DNA from: Xylanimonas ulmi
GTDB taxonomy: Bacteria; Actinomycetota; Actinomycetes; Actinomycetales; Cellulomonadaceae
Length of the DNA: 64,000 bases
Direction of reading: 5' to 3'
Assembly: GCF_004216535.1 (NCBI RefSeq)
Contig: NZ_SGWX01000001.1
Location: forward strand, 806,001-870,000
In this document: one piece after another, positions 26,330-35,791 of the stretch
Numbering within the stretch: position 1 is the first letter of the stretch
Layout of the letters: each line of letters begins with the position of its first letter
The notes under the pieces: model-generated
Databases searched by the model: none
Told to the model about the DNA's origin: nothing
Seen by the model: the letters and a program-made list of their open reading frames with translations, nothing else
Translations under genes and position numbers: made by a program

Positions 26330-26611
26330 TCACTCGTCGAGGCCGAGGGCGAACGCCTGGTCGAGGTCGACGCTTGAGTAGGCGCGGAATGCGATGAGCG
26401 TCTCGGTGCGCAGCACGCCGGGCACCTTGTTGACGCCGTCGGCGATCGCGTCGGCCAGGTCCTCGTGGGCGCGCACGCGCACCATCGCGACGAGGTCAGC
26501 CTTGCCCGTCACCGAGTAGACCTCGCTGACCCCTTTGAGGTTGGCCACGCGGTCGGCGACCTCGGGGATCTTGTTGGGTTCGGTGTCGATGAGCACGATC
26601 GCGGTCAGCAT
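26330..26611 (-). CDS. Stand-alone Lrp/AsnC ligand-binding (RAM) domain protein
   Basis: A 93-aa protein made only of the alpha-beta RAM sensor domain of Lrp/AsnC regulators (MLTAIVLIDTEPNKIPEVADRVANLKG...VSEVYSVTGKADLVAMVRV). There is no DNA-binding helix-turn-helix. Such short proteins usually form oligomers that bind amino acids and may modulate partners. The ATG lies inside the end of the nuclease gene (7-nt overlap), so the two are cotranscribed and coupled. Confidence 0.87.
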   Translation of the reverse strand: MLTAIVLIDTEPNKIPEVADRVANLKGVSEVYSVTGKADLVAMVRVRAHEDLADAIADGVNKVPGVLRTETLIAFRAYSSVDLDQAFALGLDE

Positions 26612-28377
26612 GGGGCCATGGTAGTGATCCGCTGCCTGACCTCGCCCGAGACGTCGGCCAGATCGGCGTGGGACAGCGCCGAGCGCACGGGCAGCGACCA
26701 CGGGGCGCTCGTGTGCACGAGCCGCACACCCGGGGACTCCAGCCAGCTCAGGACGAGCGCCGCCTCCTCGGGATGGCACGCGGGCGCCGGCGGCACCGGC
26801 GCGTCGACCGTCTCGGCCGTGGCGCGCAGCGCGTCGACCACGGGCAGCGGGTCCTGCCCCGGCAGGGTCACGGCGGTCGCCGCGAGCCGCGCGTGGCGCA
26901 CGACGACGAGCTCCCACCCGCCGTCGGCGCCGGGGAGCTGTCCGGGGCCCGCGGGGGCCGGGCGGGCCGCCACCAGTTCGGCGCACGCGGCGAGCGGCGC
27001 CAGCCGCTGGGCGCGCCCCGCGCCCTGGACGTAAGCGCGCAGGCGCTCGGTGACCTGCCCCGCCTCCTCGAAGCGCTCCTGCGCCGCGAGCCGTCCGATG
27101 CGGTCCGCGAGCGCCTGGACGACGGGCGAGGGGTCGCCGGTGAGCACGTCGGCGGCCACGCGCGCGACCGTGGCGTAGGCGGCGTCGGGCGACTCGACGG
27201 CTGTGCACGGCGCCGAGCACCGGCCCATGCCCGCCAGGGCGCACGGGCTGCCGGCGGCACGTGAGACGGCGGCCAGGCGCAGCGAGCACTGGCGCAGCGG
27301 CAGCGCGTCGTGCAGTGCGTCGACGGCGGCCTGCGCGACGCGTCGCGAGCCGAAGGGGCCGATGTGCGCGGCGCCGGGGCGCACATCGCGCACGAGCGAC
27401 AGGCGCGGGTAGGGCTCGTCGGTCAGCCGCACCCAGGTGTGCCGCTCGGGGTGCTTGGAGCGGCGGTTGTAGCGGGGCTCGTGCTCGGTGATCAGCCGCA
27501 GCTCGCGGACGGCCGCCTCGAGCGGCGTCGCGCACACCACCGGGGTGACGTGCTGGGCGATGCGGACCATCTCGGTGATGCGCCGCCGCCGCTCCGCCGC
27601 GGTGAAGTAGCTGCGCACGCGTCTGCGGATGTTGGTCGACGTGCCGACGTACAGCACCTCGTCGCCGGGGCCCTTGAACAGGTAGACCCCGGGCGCCTCG
27701 GGCAGCGAGTCGGCCAGGTGGCGCTTGCGGCGCACGTCGGGCGGCACCGGGTCGGCGGCCGTGGCCAGGTCCTCCAGATGGGTCACGCCCATCGCCCCGA
27801 GGCGGTCGAGCAGGCCGTGCAGCACGTCGACCGTGGCGCGCGCGTCGGCGAGCGCCCGGTGCTCGGGGGTGACCTGCGCGCGGAAGAGGCGCGCGAGCGT
27901 CGAGAGCTTGTGGTTGGGCGCCTCGTCGCGGGTGACCACGCGGCGCGCGAGCGGCACCGTGTCGACCACGGGGAAGCCCGGCCACGCGTAGCCCAGCCCG
28001 GAGGCGGCGGCCTTGAGGAACCCGACGTCGAACGGCGCGTTGTGCGCGACGAGCACGCAGTCGTGGGCCCACTCCAAGAACGACGGCAGCACCAGGTCGA
28101 TCGCGGGCGCCGTGGCGACCAGCGCCGTCGTGATGCCCGTCAGGCGCGCGACGAACGCCGGGACCTCGCGCCCGGGGTTCACGAGCGACTGGAACTCGCC
28201 GAGCACCTGCCCACCGCGGACCTTGACGGCCCCGATCTCCGTGATCTGGCTGTCCGCCGCGCGGGTGCCGGTGGTCTCGAGGTCGACGACGACGAACGTG
28301 ACGTCCCGCAGCGGCGTGCCCAGCTCCTCGAACGTGGGCTGGTGGCCCACGCCCGCCGCCGTGTCCTGGTGCCTCAT
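26605..28377 (-). CDS. DEDD exonuclease / GIY-YIG (UvrC-like) nuclease fusion
   Basis: A 590-aa bifunctional nuclease. Residues about 20-190 form a DnaQ-like DEDDh 3'-5' exonuclease (VVVDLETTGTRAADSQITEIGAVKV, AHNAPFDVGFL, HRALADARATVDVL). After a linker, a GIY-YIG domain follows (PEAPGVYLFKGPGDEVLYVGTSTNIRRRVRSYF...EHEPRYNRR) with a UvrC-like middle region. This is the Rv2191 type; mycobacterial relatives are damage-associated. I choose the ATG at 28377 because TAGCGT (28385-28390, minus strand) lies 7 nt before it; the GTG at 28407 would place that promoter inside the gene. Processing of repair intermediates is inferred. Confidence 0.92.
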   Translation of the reverse strand: MRHQDTAAGVGHQPTFEELGTPLRDVTFVVVDLETTGTRAADSQITEIGAVKVRGGQVLGEFQSLVNPGREVPAFVARLTGITTALVATAPAIDLVLPSFLEWAHDCVLVAHNAPFDVGFLKAAASGLGYAWPGFPVVDTVPLARRVVTRDEAPNHKLSTLARLFRAQVTPEHRALADARATVDVLHGLLDRLGAMGVTHLEDLATAADPVPPDVRRKRHLADSLPEAPGVYLFKGPGDEVLYVGTSTNIRRRVRSYFTAAERRRRITEMVRIAQHVTPVVCATPLEAAVRELRLITEHEPRYNRRSKHPERHTWVRLTDEPYPRLSLVRDVRPGAAHIGPFGSRRVAQAAVDALHDALPLRQCSLRLAAVSRAAGSPCALAGMGRCSAPCTAVESPDAAYATVARVAADVLTGDPSPVVQALADRIGRLAAQERFEEAGQVTERLRAYVQGAGRAQRLAPLAACAELVAARPAPAGPGQLPGADGGWELVVVRHARLAATAVTLPGQDPLPVVDALRATAETVDAPVPPAPACHPEEAALVLSWLESPGVRLVHTSAPWSLPVRSALSHADLADVSGEVRQRITTMAPC

Positions 28378-28452
28378 GGCGCGAACGCTACGAGGCGCCT
28401 CCGACACGTCGGCCCGGCGCTATCGACCCGAGGCGGTCCGCCCGCGGCGCGG

Positions 28453-30276
28453 TCAGGCGGTGTGCAGCGAGGCCCGGTCGGCGGTCGGGGCGTAGATGCG
28501 CTCGACGTCGTCGGCGAAGTCCTTGAGCACCAGCGCGCGCTTGACCTTGAGCGAGGGCGTCAGGTAGCCGTTCTCGACCGTGAAGTCGCCGGGCAGCACC
28601 GTGAACTTGCGGATCGACTCGGCCTTGGAGACCGCGGCGTTGGCGCGCGTGACCGCCAGGTCGAGCGCGCTGAGCACGTCGGGGTCGGTCATCGCCTGGG
28701 CGACGGTGAGCTCGGGCTTGCCGTGCATCGTCAGCCAGCCGGGCAGACCCTCGGGGTCGATGGTGATCAGCGCGCCGATGAACGGCTTGTTGTCGCCGAC
28801 GACGACGCACTGGCTGACCAGGGCGTGCGCGCGGATGCGGTCCTCGAGCACGGCGGGGGCGACGTTCTTGCCGCCCGCGGTCACGATGATCTCCTTCTTG
28901 CGGCCCGTGATCCTCAGGTAGCCGTCCTCGTCGAGTGAGCCCAGGTCGCCCGTGCGGAACCACTCGCCGTCGAACGCCTCGGCGGTCGCCTGCGGGTTGT
29001 TGTGATAGCCGCGGAAGATGTGGTGCCCGCGCAGCAGGATCTCCCCGTCCGGCGCCACGCGGGCCGCGCAGCCGGGCAGTTGCGCGCCGACCGTGCCGAT
29101 CTTGGTCCGCTCGGGCCGGTTGACGCAGGTCGGCGCCGTCGACTCGGTCAGGCCGTAGCCCTCAAGGATCGTCAGGCCGATGCCGCGGTAGAAGTGGCCG
29201 AGGCGCTCACCGAGCGGGCCGCCGCCCGAGACGGCGTAGCGGGCGCGTCCGCCGAGCTTGGCGCGCAGCTTGCCGTACACGAGCGCGTCGGAGACCGTGT
29301 GCTGGGCCCGCAGCCACGGGGAGGGGCCGCGCGGCGTGTCGAGCGAGCGTGAGTAGGCGATCGCGGTGGCCGCCGCCCAGTGGAAGATCCGCAGCTTGCC
29401 GCCCGACGCGGCGGACTGCTCGGCGGCGTTGTAGACCTTCTCGAAGACCCGCGGCACCGCGAGCACGTAGGTCGGGTGGAACGCGCCCAGGTCGTCGACC
29501 AGGTTCTTGATGTCGGGGGAGTGGCCCAGGACGGTGCCGCTGCTGATCGCGAGCACCTCGATGAACCGCGCGAACACGTGCGCGAGCGGCAGGAAGAGCA
29601 GCGTGCGCCCACCGGCGTCGGCGAACACCTCGGGCACCTCGGGCACGGTGTTCGCGGTCAGCGAGGCGAAGTTGCGGTGCGTGAGCTCGGCGCCCTTGGG
29701 GCGACCCGTGGTGCCCGAGGTGTAGATGATCGTCGCCAGGTCGTCGAGGGTGGCGAGGCCACGACGGCGGGCGATCTCGTCGTCGGGCACCTGCGCGCCC
29801 GCCGCGGTCAACGCCTCGACGGCGCCGTCGTCGATGACGAGCACCTCGCGCAGCGCGGGCGCCTGGTCGCGGACCTCGGCGACGGTCGCGGCGTTGGCGG
29901 CGGTCTCGGCGACCACGACGCTCACCGCGGCGTCCGTGAGGATCCACTGCACCTGCTCGGCGCTTGAGGTCTCGTAGATGGGGACCGGAACGGCGCCGGC
30001 CGCCCAGGCGGCGAAGTCGAGCAGCGTCCACTCATAGCGGGTGCGCGACATGATGCCGACGGCGTCGCCGGGCTCGACGCCGTGGGCGACCAGCCCTTTG
30101 GCGACGGCGACCACCTGGGCGTCGAACTCCCGCACCGTGACCGGCGCCCAGCGTCCGCCACGCGGAACCTCGGCCAGTACGGCGTCAGGCGCCTCGCGCA
30201 GGCGCGTGCCGATGATGTCGTTGAGGTTCGAGGTGCGCGGCAGCTCGATCCGCAGCGCGCTCGTGGTCTCATCCAT
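28453..30276 (-). CDS. fadD: Long-chain fatty-acid--CoA ligase (AMP-forming)
   Basis: ANL-superfamily acyl-activating enzyme of the FadD15/FAA1 type, 607 aa. The AMP-binding P-loop is YTSGTTGRPKGAELTHRNF. Later motifs are EGYGLTESTAPTCVN, FRTGDLGSLDEDGYLRITGRKKEII, and a C-terminal GYLTPSLKVKRALVLKDF. It activates fatty acids for beta-oxidation or lipid synthesis, acting at the membrane face. GGAG lies 6 nt before the ATG. It is divergent from the glucokinase gene. In mycobacteria the equivalent locus holds fadD15 near pimB; pimB is not seen here. Confidence 0.93.
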   Translation of the reverse strand: MDETTSALRIELPRTSNLNDIIGTRLREAPDAVLAEVPRGGRWAPVTVREFDAQVVAVAKGLVAHGVEPGDAVGIMSRTRYEWTLLDFAAWAAGAVPVPIYETSSAEQVQWILTDAAVSVVVAETAANAATVAEVRDQAPALREVLVIDDGAVEALTAAGAQVPDDEIARRRGLATLDDLATIIYTSGTTGRPKGAELTHRNFASLTANTVPEVPEVFADAGGRTLLFLPLAHVFARFIEVLAISSGTVLGHSPDIKNLVDDLGAFHPTYVLAVPRVFEKVYNAAEQSAASGGKLRIFHWAAATAIAYSRSLDTPRGPSPWLRAQHTVSDALVYGKLRAKLGGRARYAVSGGGPLGERLGHFYRGIGLTILEGYGLTESTAPTCVNRPERTKIGTVGAQLPGCAARVAPDGEILLRGHHIFRGYHNNPQATAEAFDGEWFRTGDLGSLDEDGYLRITGRKKEIIVTAGGKNVAPAVLEDRIRAHALVSQCVVVGDNKPFIGALITIDPEGLPGWLTMHGKPELTVAQAMTDPDVLSALDLAVTRANAAVSKAESIRKFTVLPGDFTVENGYLTPSLKVKRALVLKDFADDVERIYAPTADRASLHTA

Positions 30277-30538
30277 ACTGACTCCAGTGGCAGTCGACGG
30301 TGGTGTGACGCACGATACTCGGTCTCACGCATGGTTGTGACCACCGTCACTGGGGCGAGATCGGCGCGCGGTCGGATGAGACGTGGCGCGAGGCGAGCGC
30401 CCCGGACCGCGGCGGTCCCGGCCCGTCGATAGGCTGTGGCAAGCGTCGTGCGCGAGGCGGAGCCCCGCCAGCGTCGGCGCGCGCCCCTAGCCTGTCGTGA
30501 CCCGGCAGCACTCAACGACGAACGTGAGGACCTCATCC

Positions 30539-31483
30539 ATGCATGCGATCGGTGTCGACATCGGCGGGACGAAGATCGCGATCGGCGTCGTGGACGAGGA
30601 CGGGCGCATCCTGGCTCAGGTCCGGCGTGAGACCGACCCCGACGACGTCGCGAGCATCGACCGCGCCATCGCCGACGCCTGCGTCGAGCTCGGCGACCAG
30701 TACGAGGTGGGCGCCATCGGGGTCGCCGCCGCGGGCTTTGTCAGCGCGGATCGCACCACCGTGCAGTTCGCCCCCAATATCGCCTGGCGCGAGTACCCGT
30801 TGGCGAGCAAGATCGCCGCGCTGGTCGGACCGCAGGTCCCCGTCGTCGTCGAGAACGACGCCAACGCTGCCGGCTGGGCCGAGTTCCGGTTCGGCGCCGG
30901 GCGCGGCGCGTCCGACATGCTGATGCTGACGATCGGCACGGGGCTGGGCGGCGCCGTCGTCGTCGGCCGTGAGCTGGTGCGCGGACGCTGGGGTGTGGCG
31001 GCTGAGGTCGGCCACATGCGCGTCGTGCCGGGCGGGCACTACTGCGGGTGCGGGCACGAGGGCTGCTGGGAGCAGTACGCCTCGGGCAGTGCGCTCGTCC
31101 GCGACGCCAAGGCGGCCGTGGTCGCCCAGCCGCACCTGGCCGGGCGCCTGCTCGACCTCGCCGGCGGCGAGCGCAAGAGGATCAAGGGACCGCACGTGAC
31201 CAAGGCCGCCCAGGAGGGCGACGCGCTCGCGGTCGCGCTGCTGGCCAAGCTCGGCCGGTGGATCGGCGAGGGCGCGGCGTCCGTCGCCGCGCTGCTCGAC
31301 CCCGAGGTCATCGTCATCGGCGGCGGGGTCGCCGGAGCCGGCGACCTGCTGCTGACGCCCGCGCGTGAGGGCTTCACGGCGCAGCTGTCGGCCCTCGGGC
31401 ACCGGCCCGTGGCGCGCATCGAGCTGGCCGAGCAGGGCAACGAGGCGGGCATGGTCGGCGCGGCGGACCTCGCCAGGCGCTGA
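30539..31483 (+). CDS. glkA: ROK-family glucokinase
   Basis: ATP-dependent glucose kinase, 314 aa. An N-terminal nucleotide-binding DIGGTKIAIGVVDEDG and sugar-binding ENDANAAGWAEFRFGAG are followed by the ROK zinc motif GHYCGCGHEGCWEQYASG and the C-terminal DPEVIVIGGGVAGAGDLL. The ATG at 30539 has GAGGA 8 nt upstream. In actinobacteria this enzyme phosphorylates non-PTS glucose and takes part in carbon-catabolite regulation. Together with the nearby PPi-dependent phosphofructokinase it forms the upper part of glycolysis. Confidence 0.93.
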   Translation: MHAIGVDIGGTKIAIGVVDEDGRILAQVRRETDPDDVASIDRAIADACVELGDQYEVGAIGVAAAGFVSADRTTVQFAPNIAWREYPLASKIAALVGPQVPVVVENDANAAGWAEFRFGAGRGASDMLMLTIGTGLGGAVVVGRELVRGRWGVAAEVGHMRVVPGGHYCGCGHEGCWEQYASGSALVRDAKAAVVAQPHLAGRLLDLAGGERKRIKGPHVTKAAQEGDALAVALLAKLGRWIGEGAASVAALLDPEVIVIGGGVAGAGDLLLTPAREGFTAQLSALGHRPVARIELAEQGNEAGMVGAADLARR

Positions 31484-31487
31484 CCGG

Positions 31488-32069
31488 TCAGACGACGGCG
31501 CCGTCGTCGTCGTCCGAGGGGTCGCGGCGCTGTGGCATGCGCCAGACGAGCACCGCCACCGAGGCGAGGAATGCGAGCGCCGCGGCCGGTCCGACCCACC
31601 CGGGCACATGCGTCGCCGGAACGAACGAGCGCACGATCAGCGCCACGACCGCGAGCAGCGGGATGCCGGCCGCCCCGGCCCACGCGAGCGTCACGAGCGG
31701 GTCGCGCGAGGTGAGCACGGGCCCAGGCTCCGGTGGCTCGAAGTGCGACTCGGCGTCCTCCAACGCCTCGACCTCGGGCGTCGTCGGCCAGTCGCGCGGA
31801 CCGGGTGTGCGCGCGACGACGTGTCCTGTCGTGGCGGGAGGCTCCGCCTCGGGCGCCGCGGGCGAGCGTGGTGCGCTCGTCGTGGGGCCGGGGCCGACGT
31901 CGTCCGGCGCCGCGTCGCGCTCCATCTGGCCGAGTTGGGCGACGATGTCGGCCCACCGGGCCTCGACCTCGGCGTCGCCGATGCTCGGGTCGCCGGACGC
32001 GCTCCGGGCGTCCTCGCCCTGGGTGTCGTCCTCGCGCCCCGTGCCGCCGCCTGTGCTCGTCCCGGCCAT
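31488..32069 (-). CDS. Conserved actinobacterial membrane protein
   Basis: Unassigned 193-aa protein. A long acidic, Pro-rich cytoplasmic N-terminus contains EVEARWADIVAQLGQMERD and the conserved-looking ESHFEPPEPGPVLTSRDPLV. Two transmembrane helices follow (LAWAGAAGIPLLAVVALIVRS; GWVGPAAALAFLASVAVLVWRM), then an acidic tail (RRDPSDDDDGAVV). This resembles small membrane proteins linked to glucokinase loci in Streptomyces. TAAGGT on the minus strand lies 6 nt before the ATG, suggesting leaderless expression. It converges on the glucokinase gene with 4 bp between. Confidence 0.75.
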   Translation of the reverse strand: MAGTSTGGGTGREDDTQGEDARSASGDPSIGDAEVEARWADIVAQLGQMERDAAPDDVGPGPTTSAPRSPAAPEAEPPATTGHVVARTPGPRDWPTTPEVEALEDAESHFEPPEPGPVLTSRDPLVTLAWAGAAGIPLLAVVALIVRSFVPATHVPGWVGPAAALAFLASVAVLVWRMPQRRDPSDDDDGAVV

Positions 32070-32183
32070 GACAACACCTTAGAGTTCATGCAGCACCGCG
32101 CGCTGCTGTTGCGCGCGGCCGATGCCGGGACGGACCGAGCCGGTACCGTGGCGGGACGTCGCCGAAGGTTCGAGGAGGACCGC

Positions 32184-32972
32184 TTGTTCTACTGGCTCAT
32201 GAGGCACGTCGTGGCCGGGCCCCTGCTCAAGCTGTACTTCCGCCCGTGGACCAGGGGTCTGGAGAACGTGCCCAGCGACGGTCCGGCGATCCTCGCGTCC
32301 AACCACCTGGCGGTCATCGACTCGTTCGTGCTGCCGCTGGTGCTCGACCGGCAGGTCCAGTTCCTCGGCAAGTCCGACTACTTCACGGGCGCCGGGCTCA
32401 AGGGGCGGCTCGTGGCGGGCTTCATGCGCGGCGTCGGGACGATCCCCGTCGACCGTGCGGGCGGCAAGGCCAGCGAGGCCGCACTGCGCACCGGCCTGCG
32501 CGTGCTCGACCAGGGCGGCCTGTTCGGCATCTACCCCGAGGGGACGCGCAGCCCGGACGGGCGCCTGTACCGCGGCAAGACGGGCGTCGCGCGCCTCGCG
32601 CTCGAGTCGGGCGCGCCCGTGGTGCCCGTGGCCATGGTCGGCACCGACGTCGCCCAGCCGCTCGGGCGGGTGATCCCCAAGTCGATGCCCATCGGGATCG
32701 TCATCGGCGAGCCGCTCGACTTCTCGCGCTACCAGGGCATGGAGAACGACCGCTTCGTGCTGCGCGCGGTCGCCGACGAGATCGTCTACGCGATTCTGGG
32801 CCTGTCCGAGCAGGAGTACGTCGACGTCTACGCGGCCACGGCCAAGGCGCGTATCGCCACCGAGCGGGCGGCCGAGCGGCGCGCGGCCGAGCAGGCCCAA
32901 GCGGCGCAGCGCGCCCAGGAGCGCGGGCCCGAGCAGGTGGCGGAGGGCGACGGCGCGACCGCGGGGGACTGA
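32184..32972 (+). CDS. plsC: 1-acyl-sn-glycerol-3-phosphate acyltransferase
   Basis: Phospholipid-synthesis acyltransferase of the PlsC family, 262 aa. The HX4D motif is NHLAVIDSF, with GTIPVDRAGG and the acyl-acceptor motif YPEGTRSPDG. The TTG at 32184 is chosen because GAGGAGG lies 5 nt upstream and the product starts with the short amphipathic helix LFYWLMRHVVAGPLLKLYFRPW. The frame extends far upstream without family character. The C-terminal 60 residues are an Ala/Glu/Arg-rich coiled-coil-like tail (ATERAAERRAAEQAQAAQRAQ). It corresponds to the Rv2182c position in mycobacteria. Confidence 0.9.
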   Translation: MFYWLMRHVVAGPLLKLYFRPWTRGLENVPSDGPAILASNHLAVIDSFVLPLVLDRQVQFLGKSDYFTGAGLKGRLVAGFMRGVGTIPVDRAGGKASEAALRTGLRVLDQGGLFGIYPEGTRSPDGRLYRGKTGVARLALESGAPVVPVAMVGTDVAQPLGRVIPKSMPIGIVIGEPLDFSRYQGMENDRFVLRAVADEIVYAILGLSEQEYVDVYAATAKARIATERAAERRAAEQAQAAQRAQERGPEQVAEGDGATAGD

Positions 32973-33065
32973 GCCGATCGCAGTGCGCGCCGACCCGTGA
33001 GCCGGGCGCCGCGCATGCCTCTAGGATCGAGCACAGTCCAACCCCCCACCCGGAAGGTTCCAGAC

Positions 33066-34292
33066 ATGGCTGTTCGTCGCGTGGCCCTGCTCACGGCCGG
33101 CGGCTTCGCCCCGTGCCTCTCGTCCGCCGTCGGCGGGCTCATCGAGCGGTACAACGAGCTCGACCCGTCGATTGAGATCATCGCCTACCAGCACGGCTAC
33201 CACGGTCTGCTGACCGGCAACAAGATCGTCATCGACGCCGAGGGCCGCAAGCAGGCGGGCATCCTGCACCGGTTCGGCGGCTCGCCGATCGGCAACTCGC
33301 GCGTCAAGCTCACCAACGTGGCCGACGCCGTCAAGCGCGGCCTGGTCAAGGAGGGCGAGAACCCGCTGACCGTCGCCGCCGAGCAGCTCAAGGCCGACGG
33401 CGTCGACGTCCTGCACACCATCGGTGGCGACGACACCAACACCACGGCCGCCGACCTGGCCGCCTACCTGCACGAGAACGGCTACGAGCTGACCGTCGTC
33501 GGCCTGCCGAAGACGATCGACAACGACGTGGTGCCGATCCGCCAGTCGCTCGGCGCGTGGACGTCGGCCGAGCAGACCGCCATCTTCGGCGAGAACATCA
33601 TCGGCGAGCACCGCTCGGGCCCGCGCATGCTCATCGTGCACGAGGTCATGGGCCGGCACTGCGGGTGGCTGACCGCCGCCTCGGCCGCCGCATACCGCAA
33701 GCGCCTGGACGCCAAGGAGTTCGCCCCCGCGCTCGGCCTGACGCGCGAGCGCTGGGACATCCACGCGGTGTTCCTGCCCGAGCTGGCGATCGACATCGAC
33801 GCCGAGGCCGCGCGCCTCAAGGCCGTGATGGACGAGCAGGGCAACGTCAACATCTGGCTGTCCGAGGGCGCCGGCATGCACGAGATCGTCGAGCAGCTCG
33901 AGGCCGCCGGCACGCCGCCGGCCCGCGACCCGTTCGGCCACGTGCGCCTCGACGAGATCAACCCGGGCCAGTGGTTCGCCAAGCAGTTCGCGCAGAAGCT
34001 GGGCGCCGAGAAGGTCATGGTCCAGAAGTCGGGCTACTACTCGCGCGCCGCGGCCGCCAACGCCGAGGACCTGCGCCTGATCAAGTCGATGACCGACCTC
34101 GCGGTCGAGTGCGCCCTGCGCGGCGAGCCCGGCGTCATCGGCCACGACGAGGAGGACGGCGACCGCCTCAAGGCGATCGCGTTCCCGCGCATCGCCGGAG
34201 GCAAGGCGTTCGACGTCACCCAGGAGTGGTTCACCGACCTGCTTCGCGAGATCGGTCAGCCGCTGCGCCCGGCCGCGCCCGCCGCGCACTGA
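33066..34292 (+). CDS. pfp: Pyrophosphate-dependent 6-phosphofructokinase
   Basis: Converts fructose-6-phosphate to fructose-1,6-bisphosphate with pyrophosphate as phosphate donor, reversible; 408 aa. The phosphoryl-donor loop reads GGDDTNT, the second Asp marking PPi- rather than ATP-dependence. KTIDNDV (catalytic TxD), MGRHCGW and SEGAGMHEI are also present. GGAAGG lies about 8 nt before the ATG at 33066. PPi-type PFK is common in Micrococcineae. A 70-bp gap with a palindrome separates it from aroG. Confidence 0.93.
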   Translation: MAVRRVALLTAGGFAPCLSSAVGGLIERYNELDPSIEIIAYQHGYHGLLTGNKIVIDAEGRKQAGILHRFGGSPIGNSRVKLTNVADAVKRGLVKEGENPLTVAAEQLKADGVDVLHTIGGDDTNTTAADLAAYLHENGYELTVVGLPKTIDNDVVPIRQSLGAWTSAEQTAIFGENIIGEHRSGPRMLIVHEVMGRHCGWLTAASAAAYRKRLDAKEFAPALGLTRERWDIHAVFLPELAIDIDAEAARLKAVMDEQGNVNIWLSEGAGMHEIVEQLEAAGTPPARDPFGHVRLDEINPGQWFAKQFAQKLGAEKVMVQKSGYYSRAAAANAEDLRLIKSMTDLAVECALRGEPGVIGHDEEDGDRLKAIAFPRIAGGKAFDVTQEWFTDLLREIGQPLRPAAPAAH

Positions 34293-34298
34293 CCCGGA

Positions 34299-34355
34299 CC
34301 GGTGGTTGAGCTTGCCGAGACCACCTGAGAGGGTGTCGACAAGCTCAACCACCGG
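34299..34355. repeat. REP-like palindrome next to the aroG start
   Basis: CCGGTGGTTGAGCTTG (34299-34314) is perfectly complemented at 34340-34355, 25-nt loop. It is related to the repeat at 26210-26320. The right arm ends 7 nt before the aroG ATG and overlaps the only Shine-Dalgarno-like bases (CGGAG). Confidence 0.88.
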
Positions 34356-34362
34356 AGTCGCT

Positions 34363-35769
34363 ATGACCATCGCCGCGCAGCCCACGCACTCGCCCACCCC
34401 GACGAGGGGCGGTCCGGGGACCGACGCGCCGTCGGAGGCGATGGCGCGCGAGCTCGACGCGTTTCGGCGGTTGCCGGCGCTGCAGCAGCCGGTCTGGCCC
34501 GACCGCGCCGCGCTCGAGGCCGTGGCCACACGCCTGGGCGAGGCGGCGCCGCTGGTGCTGCCGGCCGATGCCGACACGCTGCGCTCGCGCCTGGCGGCCG
34601 CCGGGCGCGGCGAGGCCTTCGTGCTCCAAGGCGGCGACTGCGCGGAGATCTTCGCCGAGGCGAGCGCCACAAGGATCCGCAACAAGATCCGCACCATCCT
34701 GCAGATGGCGGTCATCCTCACGCACGGCGCCTCGACGCCCGTGGTCAAGATCGGCCGTCTGGCGGGCCAGTACGCCAAGCCGCGCTCGTCGGACGACGAG
34801 ACGCGTGACGGCGTGACGCTGCCCGCCTACCGCGGCGACATGATCAACGGGTTCGAGTTCACGCCGCAGGCGCGCACGCCCGACCCGCGCCGACTCGAGC
34901 AGGCCTATCGCATCTCGGCCGCCACGGCCAACGTGGTGCGGGCGTTCACGCAGGGCGGGTACGCCGACCTGCGCCAGGTGCACGAGTGGAACCGCGGGTT
35001 CATGCGCAACCCCGCCTACGCGCGCTACGAGCGCACTGCCGCCGAGATCGACCGCGCCATCCGGTTCATGCAGGCCTGCGGCGCCGACTTCGACGCGCTG
35101 CGCACGGTCGAGCTGTACCTGTCGCACGAGGCGCTCGTGCTCGACTACGAGCGGGCGCTGACCCGCGTGGACTCACGCACGGGCCACGCCTACGACACCA
35201 GCGCGCACTTCCTGTGGATCGGGGAGCGCACGCGCCAGCTCGAGGGCGCGCACGTCGACTTCCTTGCGCGCGTCGCCAACCCGATCGGCGTCAAGCTCGG
35301 CCCGACGACGACTCCCGACGACGCGCTCGCGCTCGCCGCGCGCATCAACCCCGACAACCTGCCGGGCCGGCTCACGTTCGTCGCCCGGATGGGCGCGGGC
35401 AAGGTCCGCGACGTGCTGCCCGGCCTGGTCGAGAAGGTCACGGCGGCGGGCGTGTCGGTCACCTGGGTCACCGACCCCATGCACGGCAACACCATCACGT
35501 CGGGCACGGGCTACAAGACGCGGCGTTTCGCCGACGTCCTGGACGAGGTGCAGGGCTTCTTCGAGGTGCACCGGGCGCTGGGCACAGTGCCGGGGGGACT
35601 GCACATGGAGCTGACCGGCGACGACGTCACCGAGGTGCTCGGCGGCGCCGAGGCGATCGACGAGGCGGGCCTGGCGCGACGGTACGAGACCCTGGTCGAC
35701 CCGCGGCTCAACCACCAGCAGTCGCTCGAGACGGCGTTCCTGGTGGCGGAGATGTTGCGCGCGCGCTGA
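34363..35769 (+). CDS. aroG: DAHP synthase, class II
   Basis: First enzyme of the shikimate pathway, condensing phosphoenolpyruvate and erythrose-4-phosphate; 468 aa, plant-type class II as in M. tuberculosis AroG (Rv2178c). Motifs include QGGDCAEIF, KIGRLAGQYAKPRSS, EWNRGFM, GVKLGPTT, TFVARMGAGKVRDVLP and WVTDPMHGNT. The ATG at 34363 starts the family-like N-terminus. The REP-like repeat directly upstream may affect its translation. It is next to, and convergent with, the pknL-type kinase gene. Confidence 0.95.
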   Translation: MTIAAQPTHSPTPTRGGPGTDAPSEAMARELDAFRRLPALQQPVWPDRAALEAVATRLGEAAPLVLPADADTLRSRLAAAGRGEAFVLQGGDCAEIFAEASATRIRNKIRTILQMAVILTHGASTPVVKIGRLAGQYAKPRSSDDETRDGVTLPAYRGDMINGFEFTPQARTPDPRRLEQAYRISAATANVVRAFTQGGYADLRQVHEWNRGFMRNPAYARYERTAAEIDRAIRFMQACGADFDALRTVELYLSHEALVLDYERALTRVDSRTGHAYDTSAHFLWIGERTRQLEGAHVDFLARVANPIGVKLGPTTTPDDALALAARINPDNLPGRLTFVARMGAGKVRDVLPGLVEKVTAAGVSVTWVTDPMHGNTITSGTGYKTRRFADVLDEVQGFFEVHRALGTVPGGLHMELTGDDVTEVLGGAEAIDEAGLARRYETLVDPRLNHQQSLETAFLVAEMLRAR

Positions 35770-35791
35770 CCCGTGGCCGGTCGGCGGTGGC

